Of a DNA stretch of 64,000 nucleotides, positions 50,404 to 60,294 are shown one piece after another. The stretch comes from Candidatus Tanganyikabacteria bacterium (GTDB lineage Bacteria > Cyanobacteriota > Sericytochromatia > S15B-MN24 > VGJW01): positions 62,001 through 126,000 of the forward strand of contig VGJW01000002.1 of NCBI GenBank assembly GCA_016867265.1, in the 5' to 3' direction. A program made the translations under genes and the position numbers. The notes beneath the pieces are model-generated. The model searched no databases. It was not told the DNA's origin and saw nothing but the letters and a program-made list of their open reading frames with translations. Position 1 is the stretch's first letter. Each line of letters begins with the position of its first letter.

Positions 50404-51612
50404 TTGGGCGCCCTGCGCGGGGCGTGGCGGAGGCTGGGCCTTGACGGCCTCGACCTCGTCGCCTGCGGTCAGGCTGCTGCCGTCCACGCGGCGCTGCCCG
50501 TGCTGCCCCTGGTTGCGCGCCAGTCGGGCGGTGATGCGGTCGTCATCAGCGCGATGGTCACGGCCGCGATGGTCGCAGGCCTCCTGACCCACGTCCCGGG
50601 TGGCTGGCTTGCCGACAGACTGGGCCGGCGCCCCGTGCTCGTCACGGGCCTTGTCCTCCATGCGCTCGTCGCCGGCCTGTTGCTTCTGGGAGTCGGTGGG
50701 CTGGAAGGCCTGGTGCCCCTTCGTGCGCTCGAGGGCGTGGCGGCCGCCCTTGCGACGACGGCTGCCCTCGCCCTGGCAGCCGAGCAGGCGCCCGTTCATG
50801 CCCGCGGGAGCCGGGTCGCGCGGCTGACGGGGGCGCAGAGTGCGGGTTATGCGCTGGGTCCGGCCCTGGGCATGCCCTTTCTCGTGATGGGACCGCGCGG
50901 GGCGTTTGCTGCGGCGTTTGCCATTGCCCTGGCCTCCGTATTCCTAGCATGGCGTGCGGCTGCCGTCCGCTCCGAAGGCGCCGCAGTCGCGGTCCGGGAC
51001 TTCGGGGAGGCTGCACCTTCCGGCGAGGAGCCGCGCCTGCAGGCGGACCTGCTGGGCTTGCTGGCGATTCGCGCCCTCGGTGGGGGCCTGGTGGTGGGCA
51101 TGTACGAGGCCACGTGGGCAGACTTTATGCTGGCGCGGGGTGCGACAAGCTGGCTGATCAGCGCCTCGTGGGCCATCTTCGCGCTGCCACCCGTGCTGCT
51201 GGCGGTGCGCGTGGGGCGTCATCTCGATCGCGTCGGCCCTTGCCTGCCGCTTGCCGCAGGTTCCCTCCTGCAGGCCGTTGCCGTCGCCTCCTACCCGCAT
51301 TGGCCCGGGGCGGTGGTGCCGCTCGTGGCCTGCGTTGCCGAGGGCATCGGCTTTGCGTGGTCCATGCCTGCCCAGCAGGTGCTCGCCGTGCAGGCGACAC
51401 CCACCCCCATGCGGGGCCGAGTCCTCGGGGGGCTGGGCGCTTGTGTCACCGGCGGCGTGGTGATTGGTGCCTGGTTCTTCCCGTGGTTGCAGCAACAGCG
51501 GCCTGACGCGATGTTCTGGGTCTCGGCCCTCGCGATGGGGCTGCCGGCCCTGCCTTTCCTGAGCCTTCGCATCCGGGGAAACCACGCGGTGACGGTGCGC
51601 CATGCAGCCTGA
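50404..51612 (+). CDS. MFS transporter
   Basis: A 402-residue permease with about 12 hydrophobic segments. GGWLADRLGRRPVLVTG after helix 2 is the MFS A-motif (G-x-x-x-D-R-x-G-R-R). The second half has a weaker copy (VGRHLDRVGPCLPLAAG). The only start in frame is a TTG at 50404, directly after the EF-hand stop, without a clear ribosome site; this suggests coupled translation. Substrate unknown. The end overlaps the next gene by 11 bases, so the three genes 49762-52831 form one unit. Confidence 0.85.
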   Translation: MGALRGAWRRLGLDGLDLVACGQAAAVHAALPVLPLVARQSGGDAVVISAMVTAAMVAGLLTHVPGGWLADRLGRRPVLVTGLVLHALVAGLLLLGVGGLEGLVPLRALEGVAAALATTAALALAAEQAPVHARGSRVARLTGAQSAGYALGPALGMPFLVMGPRGAFAAAFAIALASVFLAWRAAAVRSEGAAVAVRDFGEAAPSGEEPRLQADLLGLLAIRALGGGLVVGMYEATWADFMLARGATSWLISASWAIFALPPVLLAVRVGRHLDRVGPCLPLAAGSLLQAVAVASYPHWPGAVVPLVACVAEGIGFAWSMPAQQVLAVQATPTPMRGRVLGGLGACVTGGVVIGAWFFPWLQQQRPDAMFWVSALAMGLPALPFLSLRIRGNHAVTVRHAA

Positions 51613-52831
51613 GAAGTCTGGTCGTGCGACGCCTCGGACGGCCTTTGACTGGGCTGTCGCCCTGCTCTCGGCTGCCGTGATTGCTGCCGGCCCTGCCACC
51701 GGTTCCGAACTACCCCCGCTGCGGCCCATGGACCGTGATGGTCTGGCCCGTGCCTCCGTGACTTGGCTGGGCCCGGCCGCAGGTCAGCCGGTTGCCTTTG
51801 CCGCGCCCATCGGTGGCGAAGCCGGTGAGGGTTGGGTCGTCGAGAAGGAAGGGCAAGTCCGGGCGCTCGGCGCCGGTCGCCTGGCTACGCGACCCGTTCT
51901 GGACCTTCGTGGGGATGTCAGCGCGGGCGCCGAGCAAGGCCTGCTTGGTCTGGCTTTCCATCCTGGCTTCTTGCGCAACGGTAGGTTCTTTACCAACCAG
52001 ACGGACCCCGAAGGCCATACGGTGATCACCGCCTGGCGTCTCGATCGCCCGACGGCATGGCTGGCCACGGCCGAGGGCATGCCTGTCGTGCGCGGGCGAC
52101 GCACGCTGCTCAAGGTTCGTCAGCCCTTTCCCAACCACAACGGTGGTCACTTGGCCTTCGGGCCCGATGGGCGGCTCTACATCGGGATGGGCGATGGCGG
52201 TGGTGCCTATGACCCGCTGGGTACCGCGCAGGCCCCCCAGTCCCTGTTGGGCAAGCTGTTGGCCCTGGACGTCGATGCTCCGGAAGCGAGGCCGACGATC
52301 GTGGCCAGCGGCCTGCGGAACCCTTGGTCCTTCGTGTTCGACAGGCGGAACGGCGACTGCTGGGTTGCCGACGTGGGCCAGAACCGCTGGGAAGAGGTCA
52401 ACCGCGTCCCGTTCGCCGTCCTGCAGGGCAGCAACTTCGGCTGGTCCCGGGTCGAGGGGCGCGGCCATTGCCTGGGCTTCCGACGGCCCTGCGACGATCC
52501 CTCCTTCGTGAGGCCGACGTGGGAGTACGGCCACGAGGCCGGCTGCAGCGTCTCCGGCGGGGTCCTGTACCGTGGCAAGGCTCTCCCCTGGTTGCAGGGC
52601 CGCTATCTCTTCAGCGATTACTGCTCGGGGTTCCTGCACGTCCTGACGCAAGCTGGCGGCCGGATCGTCGAGGCCGAGGATGCGACGCCCTGGTTGGCCG
52701 GATCGCCCGGCCGCATCACCGCCCTCGCCGAGGATGGGGCTGGCGAGATCGTTATTCTGAGTCAGGCCGGGAACATCGGTACGCTGCTGCCCCGGAGAAA
52801 CCTTGCCCAACCGCGCAAGACCAAGCCTTAA
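51602..52831 (+). CDS. PQQ-type aldose (glucose/sorbosone-like) dehydrogenase, exported
   Basis: A 409-residue exported protein. The N-terminal hydrophobic segment (about 18-36) is a signal peptide. The body is the six-bladed propeller of soluble aldose dehydrogenases (GSDH family, HHIP-like): GLLGLAFHPGF, HNGGHLAFGPDGRLYIGMG, GLRNPWSFVFD, WVADVGQNRWEEVN and YLFSDYCSG are standard. It should oxidise sugars in the periplasm using PQQ, if the cofactor is available; no pqq genes are seen here. Three Cys pairs near 290-340 may form disulfides. The ATG at 51602 overlaps the MFS stop. Confidence 0.88.
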   Translation: MQPEKSGRATPRTAFDWAVALLSAAVIAAGPATGSELPPLRPMDRDGLARASVTWLGPAAGQPVAFAAPIGGEAGEGWVVEKEGQVRALGAGRLATRPVLDLRGDVSAGAEQGLLGLAFHPGFLRNGRFFTNQTDPEGHTVITAWRLDRPTAWLATAEGMPVVRGRRTLLKVRQPFPNHNGGHLAFGPDGRLYIGMGDGGGAYDPLGTAQAPQSLLGKLLALDVDAPEARPTIVASGLRNPWSFVFDRRNGDCWVADVGQNRWEEVNRVPFAVLQGSNFGWSRVEGRGHCLGFRRPCDDPSFVRPTWEYGHEAGCSVSGGVLYRGKALPWLQGRYLFSDYCSGFLHVLTQAGGRIVEAEDATPWLAGSPGRITALAEDGAGEIVILSQAGNIGTLLPRRNLAQPRKTKP

Positions 52832-52853
52832 CCCAGCGATAAGGGGATAGGTC

Positions 52854-54038
52854 ATGCCGTCGCTCTCCCCCCGCATCCGCGTCCGCCGCTTCTTGCTGGC
52901 GGCTCTTGTCGCGGGTTGCGGCGGCGGCTCGCCTTCCGACCAGCCTCGCTCCCTTGCGCCGCGCGCCCACGAGGACGGTCCCCGCGACACCGCGGCGATG
53001 GCGATGATGGATGGCCAAGGGGATGTGCCCGCGTCGGCACGGCCTGCCGTCCCGGATGCCCACCTCGGTCAGTGGCTGCTGATGACCAACCACAACCACA
53101 GTGGCTATCTCGACGGTCGCAAGACCCTGACGACCATGATGCAGGCCGCGCGGAACGCGGGTCTGGATGCGATGAGCCTGACGGATCACAACACGATGAA
53201 GGGAACCCAGTCGCCCGAGTTCCAAAATCCGGGCGATCTCGTGATGATCCGGGGCATGGAGTGGGGCGCGTTGCGCGAGCAGGGCGAGACGGTTCTTGGA
53301 CACGCCTGTCTGTTGGGCCTCGAGGGCGATCAGCCCATCGAGACCCACTTCAGCCTCGACCAGATGCTGACCGAGGCGACCGAACGCAAGGCCACCATCG
53401 TCATCAACCACCCGTTCGCACGCAACAATCAATGGCTTCAGCCCGACCCCGACCCGCGGGCGCACGCCGTCGAGGTGTGGAACCACTGGTGGGCGCTTGT
53501 CAGCCCCGTCATCCACAACAACGAGGCCTTGGCCTGGTGGAACAAGGCCTTGGCACGCGGCCAGCGCCTGACGGCCTTCGGGGGCACGGACAATCACGGC
53601 CACTTCTATGACGAGATCGACAAGCCGACCAACATGGTCCTGGCTGCCCGGCGTGACTCCGCCGCCATGCAGGCCGCCATCCGGCGCGGCCATGTCTCGG
53701 TCCTCGCTTCGGCAAGGGCAGCGCGTCCCGTCCTCGAGGTCGATGCCGACGGCGATGGGCACTTCGAGGCCCTGCAAGGGGATGACCTGCCCCTGTCGGG
53801 CCGGCTTGCGAGGCTCAAGGTCCGGATTCGGGTTCAGGGGGGCAAGGGTCTGACGGCCCTGCTGATCAGCAAGCGTGGCGTGCTGACGCGGCGCCGGTTG
53901 GAACAGGCCGACGCCGAACTGCTGCTCGACGTGGCCGCCCGGACCTCCGATGAGGGCTTCCTGCGCGTCGAACTGCGCAAGCATCCTGATCGTTGGTGGT
54001 CGATGACGGCGTTGACCAATCCCGTTTACTTGAGGTAG
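52854..54038 (+). CDS. Exported PHP-domain lipoprotein (metal-dependent phosphoesterase-like)
   Basis: A 394-residue protein with lipobox LVAGC after a basic N-terminus, so it is exported and lipidated. This is unusual for PHP-domain proteins, most of which are cytosolic. Metal-binding motifs are visible: NHNHSGYLDG, SLTDHNT, GMEWG, VINHPF and GGTDNHGH, in the order expected for a trinuclear PHP site. The C-terminal ~100 residues form a beta-rich domain. Some exported PHP proteins hydrolyse phosphate esters or bind periplasmic ligands; substrate unknown. The ATG at 52854 follows AAGGGG by 8 bases, 22 bases after the dehydrogenase gene. Confidence 0.85.
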   Translation: MPSLSPRIRVRRFLLAALVAGCGGGSPSDQPRSLAPRAHEDGPRDTAAMAMMDGQGDVPASARPAVPDAHLGQWLLMTNHNHSGYLDGRKTLTTMMQAARNAGLDAMSLTDHNTMKGTQSPEFQNPGDLVMIRGMEWGALREQGETVLGHACLLGLEGDQPIETHFSLDQMLTEATERKATIVINHPFARNNQWLQPDPDPRAHAVEVWNHWWALVSPVIHNNEALAWWNKALARGQRLTAFGGTDNHGHFYDEIDKPTNMVLAARRDSAAMQAAIRRGHVSVLASARAARPVLEVDADGDGHFEALQGDDLPLSGRLARLKVRIRVQGGKGLTALLISKRGVLTRRRLEQADAELLLDVAARTSDEGFLRVELRKHPDRWWSMTALTNPVYLR

Positions 54039-54040
54039 GC

Positions 54041-54754
54041 GTGCCACTTCTGTCTTTCCTGCTGCTGTCTGCGTTGGGCGCGCCCTCCCCCGCTGGTGAG
54101 TTGCGGGCTGGTGTCCCTCAGCCCCCGGCCCTGCTCGAGGCGGCTCCGACGGCCTCGGCACGGACCCACCCGGTGGTGCGTCGTTTCCTGGAACTGGTCG
54201 CCCGTGCGAAACGCTTTCGCGGCAAGGTCCGGGTCAAGGTCCGCAAGGGCGAGGAGACGGCCCAGATGGTGCTGGACCTCGCGCTCGAGAAGCCGGATCG
54301 GACGGCTTACACCATCCTCTCTGCCGATCGGCCCCGCAGTGCGGAGGGCACGCGCATCGTCTGGTTCGGCGAGGACGACGTACACGTGCGCACGCGATTC
54401 TTCGAGTTTCCGCTGTCGATCACGCTGCCTCTTCAGGACCCGCGCCTCGTGGACCTTCGTGGGGATGACAACCGTTCCCTCGCCATCACCCGGGTGTTCG
54501 AGCAGATGGAGCGGCCCGAGTGCCGACTCGGCCTGCTGCCGCCGGGACGATGGCAGCAACGGTCGGTCACGGGCCTGTGGCTCGACGGCCCCGGCAGCCC
54601 GCGCGGCATCTCGCATCAGGTCTTCTGGCTGGATGACGTCGATGGCCTGCCCCGCGTCCGCGAGATGTACGAGGGCGACAAGGTCGTCTACCGCCTCGAT
54701 GTGCTCGAGGGGACCGTCGACGGGGCCATGCCCCCCGACCACTTCCGGCCCTGA
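54041..54754 (+). CDS. LolA-like exported protein
   Basis: A 237-residue protein. The GTG at 54041 lies after GAGG and gives the signal peptide VPLLSFLLLSALGAPSPAG; the upstream in-frame ATG lacks a site. The mature part follows the LolA/LppX half-barrel pattern: a helix (HPVVRRFLELVARAKRFRG), strands GKVRVKVRKG and MVLDLALEKPDR, and later VYRLDVLEG. Such proteins carry lipids or lipoproteins across the periplasm and are frequently encoded beside MMPL/RND exporters; here the MMPL gene is next. Good candidate for the periplasmic partner of that exporter. Confidence 0.75.
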   Translation: MPLLSFLLLSALGAPSPAGELRAGVPQPPALLEAAPTASARTHPVVRRFLELVARAKRFRGKVRVKVRKGEETAQMVLDLALEKPDRTAYTILSADRPRSAEGTRIVWFGEDDVHVRTRFFEFPLSITLPLQDPRLVDLRGDDNRSLAITRVFEQMERPECRLGLLPPGRWQQRSVTGLWLDGPGSPRGISHQVFWLDDVDGLPRVREMYEGDKVVYRLDVLEGTVDGAMPPDHFRP

Positions 54755-54798
54755 CCCTGCCGGCGGCTATCATGGGGCGCGAGCCGCCGGAGGGCCTG

Positions 54799-57063
54799 AT
54801 GTTTGAATCTTCGCTGCAGCCTCTTGCCGAACGTGTCGGCCGGGGCCTGCTGGCGCGTCGCAAGTGGGTGCTGGGTCTCTGGTTCGTGGCCATCCTGCTG
54901 GGTGCCCTTGGTGCGGTCCGATTGCCCGGTGCCTTGTTCCAAGGCTCTATGGCCATCCCGGGAAGTGACTCGGAGGCCGTCGAAAACCTGCTGCGGGATC
55001 GATTCGCCTCTCCCTATGCCCGGCACGGCCTGGTGGTGATGCACACGCCTGGCCGGGAGATCGACGATCCCGTCATTCGGGCCATCCGGGACGAGGTTCC
55101 CGCCGCATTGGGCGCGTTGCCCGGCGTGTGGCGCGTGACGGGCTGGCAGGACCGCAACGATGCCCGCTTCCTGTCCCCCGACCGCCAGACCAGCCTGTGG
55201 ATGGTCGGCTTTCGCGTGACGGACAGCAAGGCCGAGCAACAACTGATTCCCAAGGTCCGCGAGCGCCTGAAGCCGCTGTCCCGGCGCCTTGCCCGCGCCG
55301 TGCCGGGCAGCCGCCTGGTCCTGACAGGGCGTGCCACGATGCTCCATGACATCGATCATCACAGCGCCAGAGATGCCGAAGTCGGCGAGATCCGGGCCCT
55401 GCCGCTGACGGCCTTGATCCTGCTGCTTGCCTTCGGATCCATCGCCGCGACGGGGATTCCCTTGGCCATCGCCCTTGTCGGTACGTCCCTGGCCCTCGGA
55501 CTCGCGTGGGTGGCTGCCCAGTTCATGACGCTCTCGTCGATGTTGCAGAACATCGTCACGATGATGGGCCTGGCCGTCGGCATCGACTACAGCCTGCTGA
55601 TGGTCAGCCGGTTCCGCGAGGCCATCGGCAACCGGCCGGCGGACGAGGCTGCAGTCTGGACCTTGACCCGCACGGGGCCTGCCATCCTCGTCTCCGCCTT
55701 GGCGGTCATCGTGGCCTTGGGTGGGCTCTGGTTCTCGCCCATGGTCGAGTTGCGCAGCATCGCCGTGGGCGGCATGCTCATTGTCGTCGTCTCGGCTGTG
55801 GTCACCTTGACGCTCGTTCCCCTGCTGCTGGCCGCGCTCGGGAACCGGATCGACTGGCCCCGCCGCCTGGTGCCGGCCGAGGGTCGTGCTTCCGTGCGGC
55901 GCGCTTGGTTCCGGTTGACCGAGGCCGTGCTCGCGCGCCCGTGGCGGACGCTCGCGCTGGCCCTCGCGGTCATGGCTGCCTTGATCTGGCCCTTGTCTGC
56001 CATGAAGCTCGGCTTTGGCAGTACGCGCTGGCTGCCCGAGGCGATGGAAAGCCGACAGGGTATCGACCTGCTGGAAGGCATGGGCCCTCGAAATGCCATG
56101 CTGCCCATCCAGATCGTGGTCGAGGCCACGGACGGCAAGCCGGCGCTGTGGGTCGGACACTTGCCCGCGTTGCACGCCTACGCGCGTGCCCTCGTGGCGC
56201 GCGGGGGCGTCGCCGACGTGCTCTCCCCCATGACCCTGCGCAAGGGCCTTGGCCTGCCGGAAGTCATGCTGCTCTATCGCAATCCTGAGCGGACGCTCGC
56301 ACGCCTTCCCGAAGTCAGGGAGGCTTTCGTCAGCAAGGACGGTCGTGCGTTGCTTTTCCAACTGATTCCGACTCAGGCGCTCAGTCTCGAGGGAGCACAG
56401 GCACTGAGTCGCGACCTGGCGAGGGTCACGCCAGGGGCATCTTTCCGGGTGCTGGTCGGTGGCGAGCCTCAGTACTACAACGACTTCGACAGCAACATGA
56501 GCATCGCGTTCCGCAAGGCACTGGTCTTGGTCCTGGGCGTGACGCTCGTGGTGCTCGGCCTGGCTTTCCGGTCCGTCCTCGTGCCCATCAAGGCCATCGT
56601 GATGAACCTGCTCGCGGTCGGTGCCGCCTATGGGGTGCTGGTCGCCGTCTTCCAGCAGGGCATCGGCCTCGGACTTATCGGCATGAATGAACCTTTGCAG
56701 GCCATTCCCCGTACCATCCCGATCATCATCTTTTGCATCACCTTCGGATTGTCCATGGACTACGAGGTCTTCCTGCTGAGCCGGATCCGCGAGTCGTTCG
56801 CAACGCATGGGGACAATGGCCTCGCCGTGGCGGAGGGCCTGGCGGCCACCGGTGGGTTGATTACAAGCGCCGCAGCCATCATGGTGGTTGTCTTCGGGTG
56901 CTTTGCCTGGGCCGAGGTCGCCATCGTCAAGATGATCGGCCTGGGGTTGGCGGTTGCCGTCCTGCTTGATGCAACGCTCGTCCGGGTCCTGCTGATGCCG
57001 GCCTTCATGCGCTTGGCGGGCCGCTGGAACTGGTGGCCCGGCGGACGCCCCGTGCTACGATGA
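54799..57063 (+). CDS. MMPL/RND-family exporter
   Basis: A 754-residue inner-membrane transporter with two repeats, each of one helix, a large periplasmic loop, and five helices. The proton-relay Asp/Tyr pairs are in GLAVGIDYSLLMVSRFRE and GLSMDYEVFLLSRIRE, the hallmark of the MmpL group rather than AcrB. Substrates of this family are typically lipids, hopanoids or pigments. The ATG at 54799 is 4 bases after GGAGGG; a start at 54772 is unsupported. It is preceded by the LolA-like gene, and its stop lies just ahead of the SOD start. Confidence 0.92.
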   Translation: MFESSLQPLAERVGRGLLARRKWVLGLWFVAILLGALGAVRLPGALFQGSMAIPGSDSEAVENLLRDRFASPYARHGLVVMHTPGREIDDPVIRAIRDEVPAALGALPGVWRVTGWQDRNDARFLSPDRQTSLWMVGFRVTDSKAEQQLIPKVRERLKPLSRRLARAVPGSRLVLTGRATMLHDIDHHSARDAEVGEIRALPLTALILLLAFGSIAATGIPLAIALVGTSLALGLAWVAAQFMTLSSMLQNIVTMMGLAVGIDYSLLMVSRFREAIGNRPADEAAVWTLTRTGPAILVSALAVIVALGGLWFSPMVELRSIAVGGMLIVVVSAVVTLTLVPLLLAALGNRIDWPRRLVPAEGRASVRRAWFRLTEAVLARPWRTLALALAVMAALIWPLSAMKLGFGSTRWLPEAMESRQGIDLLEGMGPRNAMLPIQIVVEATDGKPALWVGHLPALHAYARALVARGGVADVLSPMTLRKGLGLPEVMLLYRNPERTLARLPEVREAFVSKDGRALLFQLIPTQALSLEGAQALSRDLARVTPGASFRVLVGGEPQYYNDFDSNMSIAFRKALVLVLGVTLVVLGLAFRSVLVPIKAIVMNLLAVGAAYGVLVAVFQQGIGLGLIGMNEPLQAIPRTIPIIIFCITFGLSMDYEVFLLSRIRESFATHGDNGLAVAEGLAATGGLITSAAAIMVVVFGCFAWAEVAIVKMIGLGLAVAVLLDATLVRVLLMPAFMRLAGRWNWWPGGRPVLR

Positions 57064-57083
57064 AGCCCTGCTGGAGGTGTCCG

Positions 57084-57644
57084 ATGGCGCAAGCTGGGCT
57101 GGGTTTTGCCGGTTTCGTGGGGGTGACGGCTCTTGTCACCCTCGTGGGTTGCAGCGATGTCAAGGCGATTGCCGAGGCACCCCTGCGCTCCCCCGACAAT
57201 CGTGAAATCGGGCGTGCCGTCTTCCGCGAGTACGGGGCGGGTGTCGAGATCCGGCTCGAGGTCCAAGGCCTGAAGCCCGGCCTTCACGGCTTTCATCTGC
57301 ACAAGGTCGGCCAGTGCCTGCCTCCGGACTTTCTCTCGGCTGGAGGCCATCTCAACCCGGACAGCCGCGAGCACGGCCACTTGAACCCCCGCGGCGCGCA
57401 CGTCGGCGACCTGCCCAACCTCGAGATTGGTGCGGGCGGGACCGGAAGCATCGTCGTCACGGTGCCGGGCGTGACGCTGTTGGAAGGTGATCGGGCCCTC
57501 CTCGATGGGGACGGCACGTCGCTCGTCATCCATGCCGGGCCGGACGACGGGAAGACCGATCCTGCGGGCAATGCGGGGCCTCGGGTGGCTTGCGGCACGA
57601 TCCTCGAACTCTTGCCCGCCACGCAGCCCGAAGGCAAGCCATAG
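57084..57644 (+). CDS. Cu/Zn superoxide dismutase-like lipoprotein
   Basis: A 186-residue exported protein with signal peptide and lipobox LVGC (Cys23). All metal ligands are present: Cu-binding His71 and His73 (HGFHLH), bridging His89 (GGHLNP), His97 and His106 (GAHVGDLPN), Asp109, and His150 (VIHAGPDD). Cys78 and Cys170 fit the conserved disulfide. The electrostatic-loop Arg is in PRVACG. It should dismutate superoxide at the cell envelope. The ATG at 57084 is 6 bases after GGAGG; an ATG at 57060 overlapping the MMPL stop is a weaker choice. The lipid-anchored form is known in several diderms. Confidence 0.92.
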   Translation: MAQAGLGFAGFVGVTALVTLVGCSDVKAIAEAPLRSPDNREIGRAVFREYGAGVEIRLEVQGLKPGLHGFHLHKVGQCLPPDFLSAGGHLNPDSREHGHLNPRGAHVGDLPNLEIGAGGTGSIVVTVPGVTLLEGDRALLDGDGTSLVIHAGPDDGKTDPAGNAGPRVACGTILELLPATQPEGKP

Positions 57645-57661
57645 GCCGGGGGACAGCAGTC

Positions 57662-59362
57662 ATGACTCAGGAAGCCGGTTCGTTGGCCGCGGCCGATGGC
57701 CCCGCATCAAGCCGCGACTTCGTGCGCCAGATCGTGGTGGACGACGGCGCGTCCGGCAAGCATGAGGGGCGGGTGGCGACGCGGTTTCCGCCAGAGCCCA
57801 ACGGCTACTTGCACTTGGGCCATGCCAAGTCGATTTGCCTGAACTTCGGCATCTCGGGTGAGTTCGGTGGCGTGTGCCACCTGCGTTTCGATGACACCAA
57901 CCCTGCCAAGGAAGAACAGGAATATGTCGACGCCATCCAACGGGACGTCCGTTGGCTGGGTTTCGATTGGGGCGGACATCTCTACTACGCATCGGACTAC
58001 TTCGGACAGATGCTCGACTATGCCTGCCACCTGATCCGGGAAGGCCTGGCCTATGTTTGCGACCTGACGCCGGATGAAATGCGCGCCTACCGTGGCACAC
58101 CTACTGAACCGGGGCGCGAGAGTCCCTTCCGTGGGCGTTCCGTATCCGAGAACCTCGACAGGTTCGCACGCATGGTGGCCGGTGAGTATGAGGAAGGGGC
58201 CTGCACGCTGCGTGCCCGCATCGACATGGCGTCACCCAACCTCAACATGCGGGACCCGGCCATGTACCGGATCAAGCGGGCCCACCACCACCGGACGGGT
58301 GATCAATACGTCGTCTACCCGATGTACGACTATGCGCACTGCGTCTCCGACGCCTTGGAGCGCATCACGCATTCGATTTGCACGCTCGAGTTCGAGGATC
58401 ATCGCCCCCTCTACGACTGGTTCCTGGAGCACCTGCCGGTTCCTGCGCATCCGCGGCAGATCGAGTTTGCCCGCCTCAACATGACGCACGTCATGATGAG
58501 CAAGCGGAAACTGCTGCAGTTGGTGCAGGACGGGCACGTTCGGGGTTGGGATGATCCCCGCATGCCGACGCTCTCCGGTATTCGCCGACGCGGTTACTCT
58601 GCATCCGCCGTGCGCGCCTTCTGCGAATCCATCGGCGTCTCCAAGGCCAACAGCCTCGTGCACTACGAGCACCTCGAGCACTTCGTCCGGCAGGACCTCA
58701 ATGCCAATGCGCGCCGGGTCATGGCCGTCCTCGACCCGGTGCGTGTCGTCATCGAGAACTATCCCCAGGACCAGGTCGAGTGGTTCGAGGCCGAGAACAA
58801 CCCCGAAAATGCTGCCGACGGGACGCGCATGGTGCCCTTCGGACGCGAGATATGGCTCGAGCGCGAGGACTTCACCGAGAATCCCCCCCCGAAGTGGTTC
58901 CGGCTGGCACCAGGACGCGAGATTCGCCTGAAGCACGCCTACTACATCACGTGCCGTGAAGTGGTGAAGGACGCCACGGGTGCCATCACCGAGTTGCGTT
59001 GCACCTATGATCCCGAGTCCCGCGGCGGTGGCACGCCGGATGGCCGGGTCGTCCGGGGGACATCGCACTGGGTCTCGGTGGCCCACGGCGTGTCCGGCGA
59101 GGTGCGCCTCTACGACCACCTCTTCGCCAAGCCCCATGGCCTTGACGACGGCGAGGAACTGGCCGACGCGATCAATCCCGACTCCCTCAAGGTCGTCGAG
59201 GCGGTCCTGGAGCCGGCCGCAGCTGAGCTGGCCGCGGGCACCTGCGTCCAGTTCCTGCGGCAGGGCTATTTCTGCATCGACCCCGACAGCGGGCCCGATC
59301 GCCCCGTCTACAACCGTACCGTCGGCCTTCGGGACACGTGGGCCAAGCTGTCCCGGGCCTGA
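57662..59362 (+). CDS. glnS: Glutaminyl-tRNA synthetase
   Basis: Class I enzyme charging tRNA-Gln directly; 566 residues, typical length. [20 protein letters not shown] is the GlnRS version of the HIGH region (distinct from GluRS), and the KMSKS equivalent is [26 protein letters not shown] and the C-terminal anticodon-binding beta barrels ([23 protein letters not shown]) match GlnRS. The ATG at 57662 is 8 bases after GGGGGA. Presence of GlnRS means this organism need not rely solely on Glu-tRNA-Gln amidation, a trait spread unevenly among bacteria. Confidence 0.96.
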   Translation: MTQEAGSLAAADGPASSRDFVRQIVVDDGASGKHEGRVATRFPPEPNGYLHLGHAKSICLNFGISGEFGGVCHLRFDDTNPAKEEQEYVDAIQRDVRWLGFDWGGHLYYASDYFGQMLDYACHLIREGLAYVCDLTPDEMRAYRGTPTEPGRESPFRGRSVSENLDRFARMVAGEYEEGACTLRARIDMASPNLNMRDPAMYRIKRAHHHRTGDQYVVYPMYDYAHCVSDALERITHSICTLEFEDHRPLYDWFLEHLPVPAHPRQIEFARLNMTHVMMSKRKLLQLVQDGHVRGWDDPRMPTLSGIRRRGYSASAVRAFCESIGVSKANSLVHYEHLEHFVRQDLNANARRVMAVLDPVRVVIENYPQDQVEWFEAENNPENAADGTRMVPFGREIWLEREDFTENPPPKWFRLAPGREIRLKHAYYITCREVVKDATGAITELRCTYDPESRGGGTPDGRVVRGTSHWVSVAHGVSGEVRLYDHLFAKPHGLDDGEELADAINPDSLKVVEAVLEPAAAELAAGTCVQFLRQGYFCIDPDSGPDRPVYNRTVGLRDTWAKLSRA

Positions 59363-59394
59363 GGCCCGGCGACAGGGCGGGAATCCCGAGTACC

Positions 59395-60294
59395 GTGGGG
59401 CAAGCCTGGAACAGTGTCCGCGTCCTCGCGACGCGGCTCTGGCAGTGGGGCGACATGGTCTCCGACCGTTACGGCGCCGTTCGGGGTGGGATGCTTGCCG
59501 CGGCCATCGCGTTCTATGCGGCGCTTGCCGTGTTCCCGCTGGTCCTGGGCTTGCTGGCGATGGCCGGTCATCTTCTGGATCCGAGCGAGGCGCGGGACCT
59601 GGTCGCGAGGGCCTCGGCCGGTCTCATGCCGGCGCAGCGAACCTTCCTTGCGGACACCATCGGCGAGGTGGTCGAGGCGAGGGGGGCGCTCGGCTTCTTC
59701 GCGGTCTCCCTGCTCATCTGGTCAGGACGAGGGCTGTTCTCATCCCTGCAGACGGCGCTCGATGCCGTACATGGCTTCCAGCGGCCAACGGGACCTTGGG
59801 CGGTCGTGACGGGTGAACTCCGTGCTCTGGTGTTCGCGGCCGCGACCCTTGCCCTTGCCCTGGCCGAGATTCTGTTGCGCCTCGGGCTGTCCGACCTGCC
59901 GCGCCGCATGGCCCACATGGCGCCAGCCGCCCGCCTCCGAAGCCTCGGCATCGCCGCCGATGGATGGGTCCAGCAGGTGGCGCGCGCCTGGGATCAACTG
60001 CCGGCGACCCTGCCGTTCCTCGCCATGGTCCTGGGCCTCGTCCTGCTCTTCAGGTATTTGCCTCATCGAACGATTCCCTGGCGTGACGCCATGGTGACGG
60101 CGCTCATCACCCTCGGTCTCTGGTTGCCTTTGTCCGCAGGCCTGCAGTGGTACCTGCTCGAGTTCTCAAGCCTGAACGCGGTCTACGGCAGCCTGAGCGG
60201 CGTGGTGGCCTTCCTGCTGTGGCTACAGTTGGCTGCCTTGTCGGTGGTCCTCGCGGCCTCGGCAGGCGCCACCGCCATCAGAGCCTCAACGTGA
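59395..60294 (+). CDS. YihY/BrkB-family membrane protein
   Basis: A 299-residue protein with about six helices. MLAAAIAFYAALAVFPLVLG is the family's opening motif, YGSLSGVVAFLLWLQLAALS its closing motif. The family was once misassigned as RNase BN; its function is still unclear. The GTG at 59395 is the preferred start, with only weak ribosome signal; an ATG at 59455 would remove the N-terminal amphipathic helix. It follows glnS by 32 bases and ends with a 17-base overlap with a convergent gene. Confidence 0.85.
   Translation: MGQAWNSVRVLATRLWQWGDMVSDRYGAVRGGMLAAAIAFYAALAVFPLVLGLLAMAGHLLDPSEARDLVARASAGLMPAQRTFLADTIGEVVEARGALGFFAVSLLIWSGRGLFSSLQTALDAVHGFQRPTGPWAVVTGELRALVFAAATLALALAEILLRLGLSDLPRRMAHMAPAARLRSLGIAADGWVQQVARAWDQLPATLPFLAMVLGLVLLFRYLPHRTIPWRDAMVTALITLGLWLPLSAGLQWYLLEFSSLNAVYGSLSGVVAFLLWLQLAALSVVLAASAGATAIRAST

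Noticed and set aside
54688-56808. Minus-strand 706-codon frame opposite the MMPL gene
   Set aside because: Rich in Gln/His/Asp/Gly and featureless; the plus strand has a full MMPL transporter.
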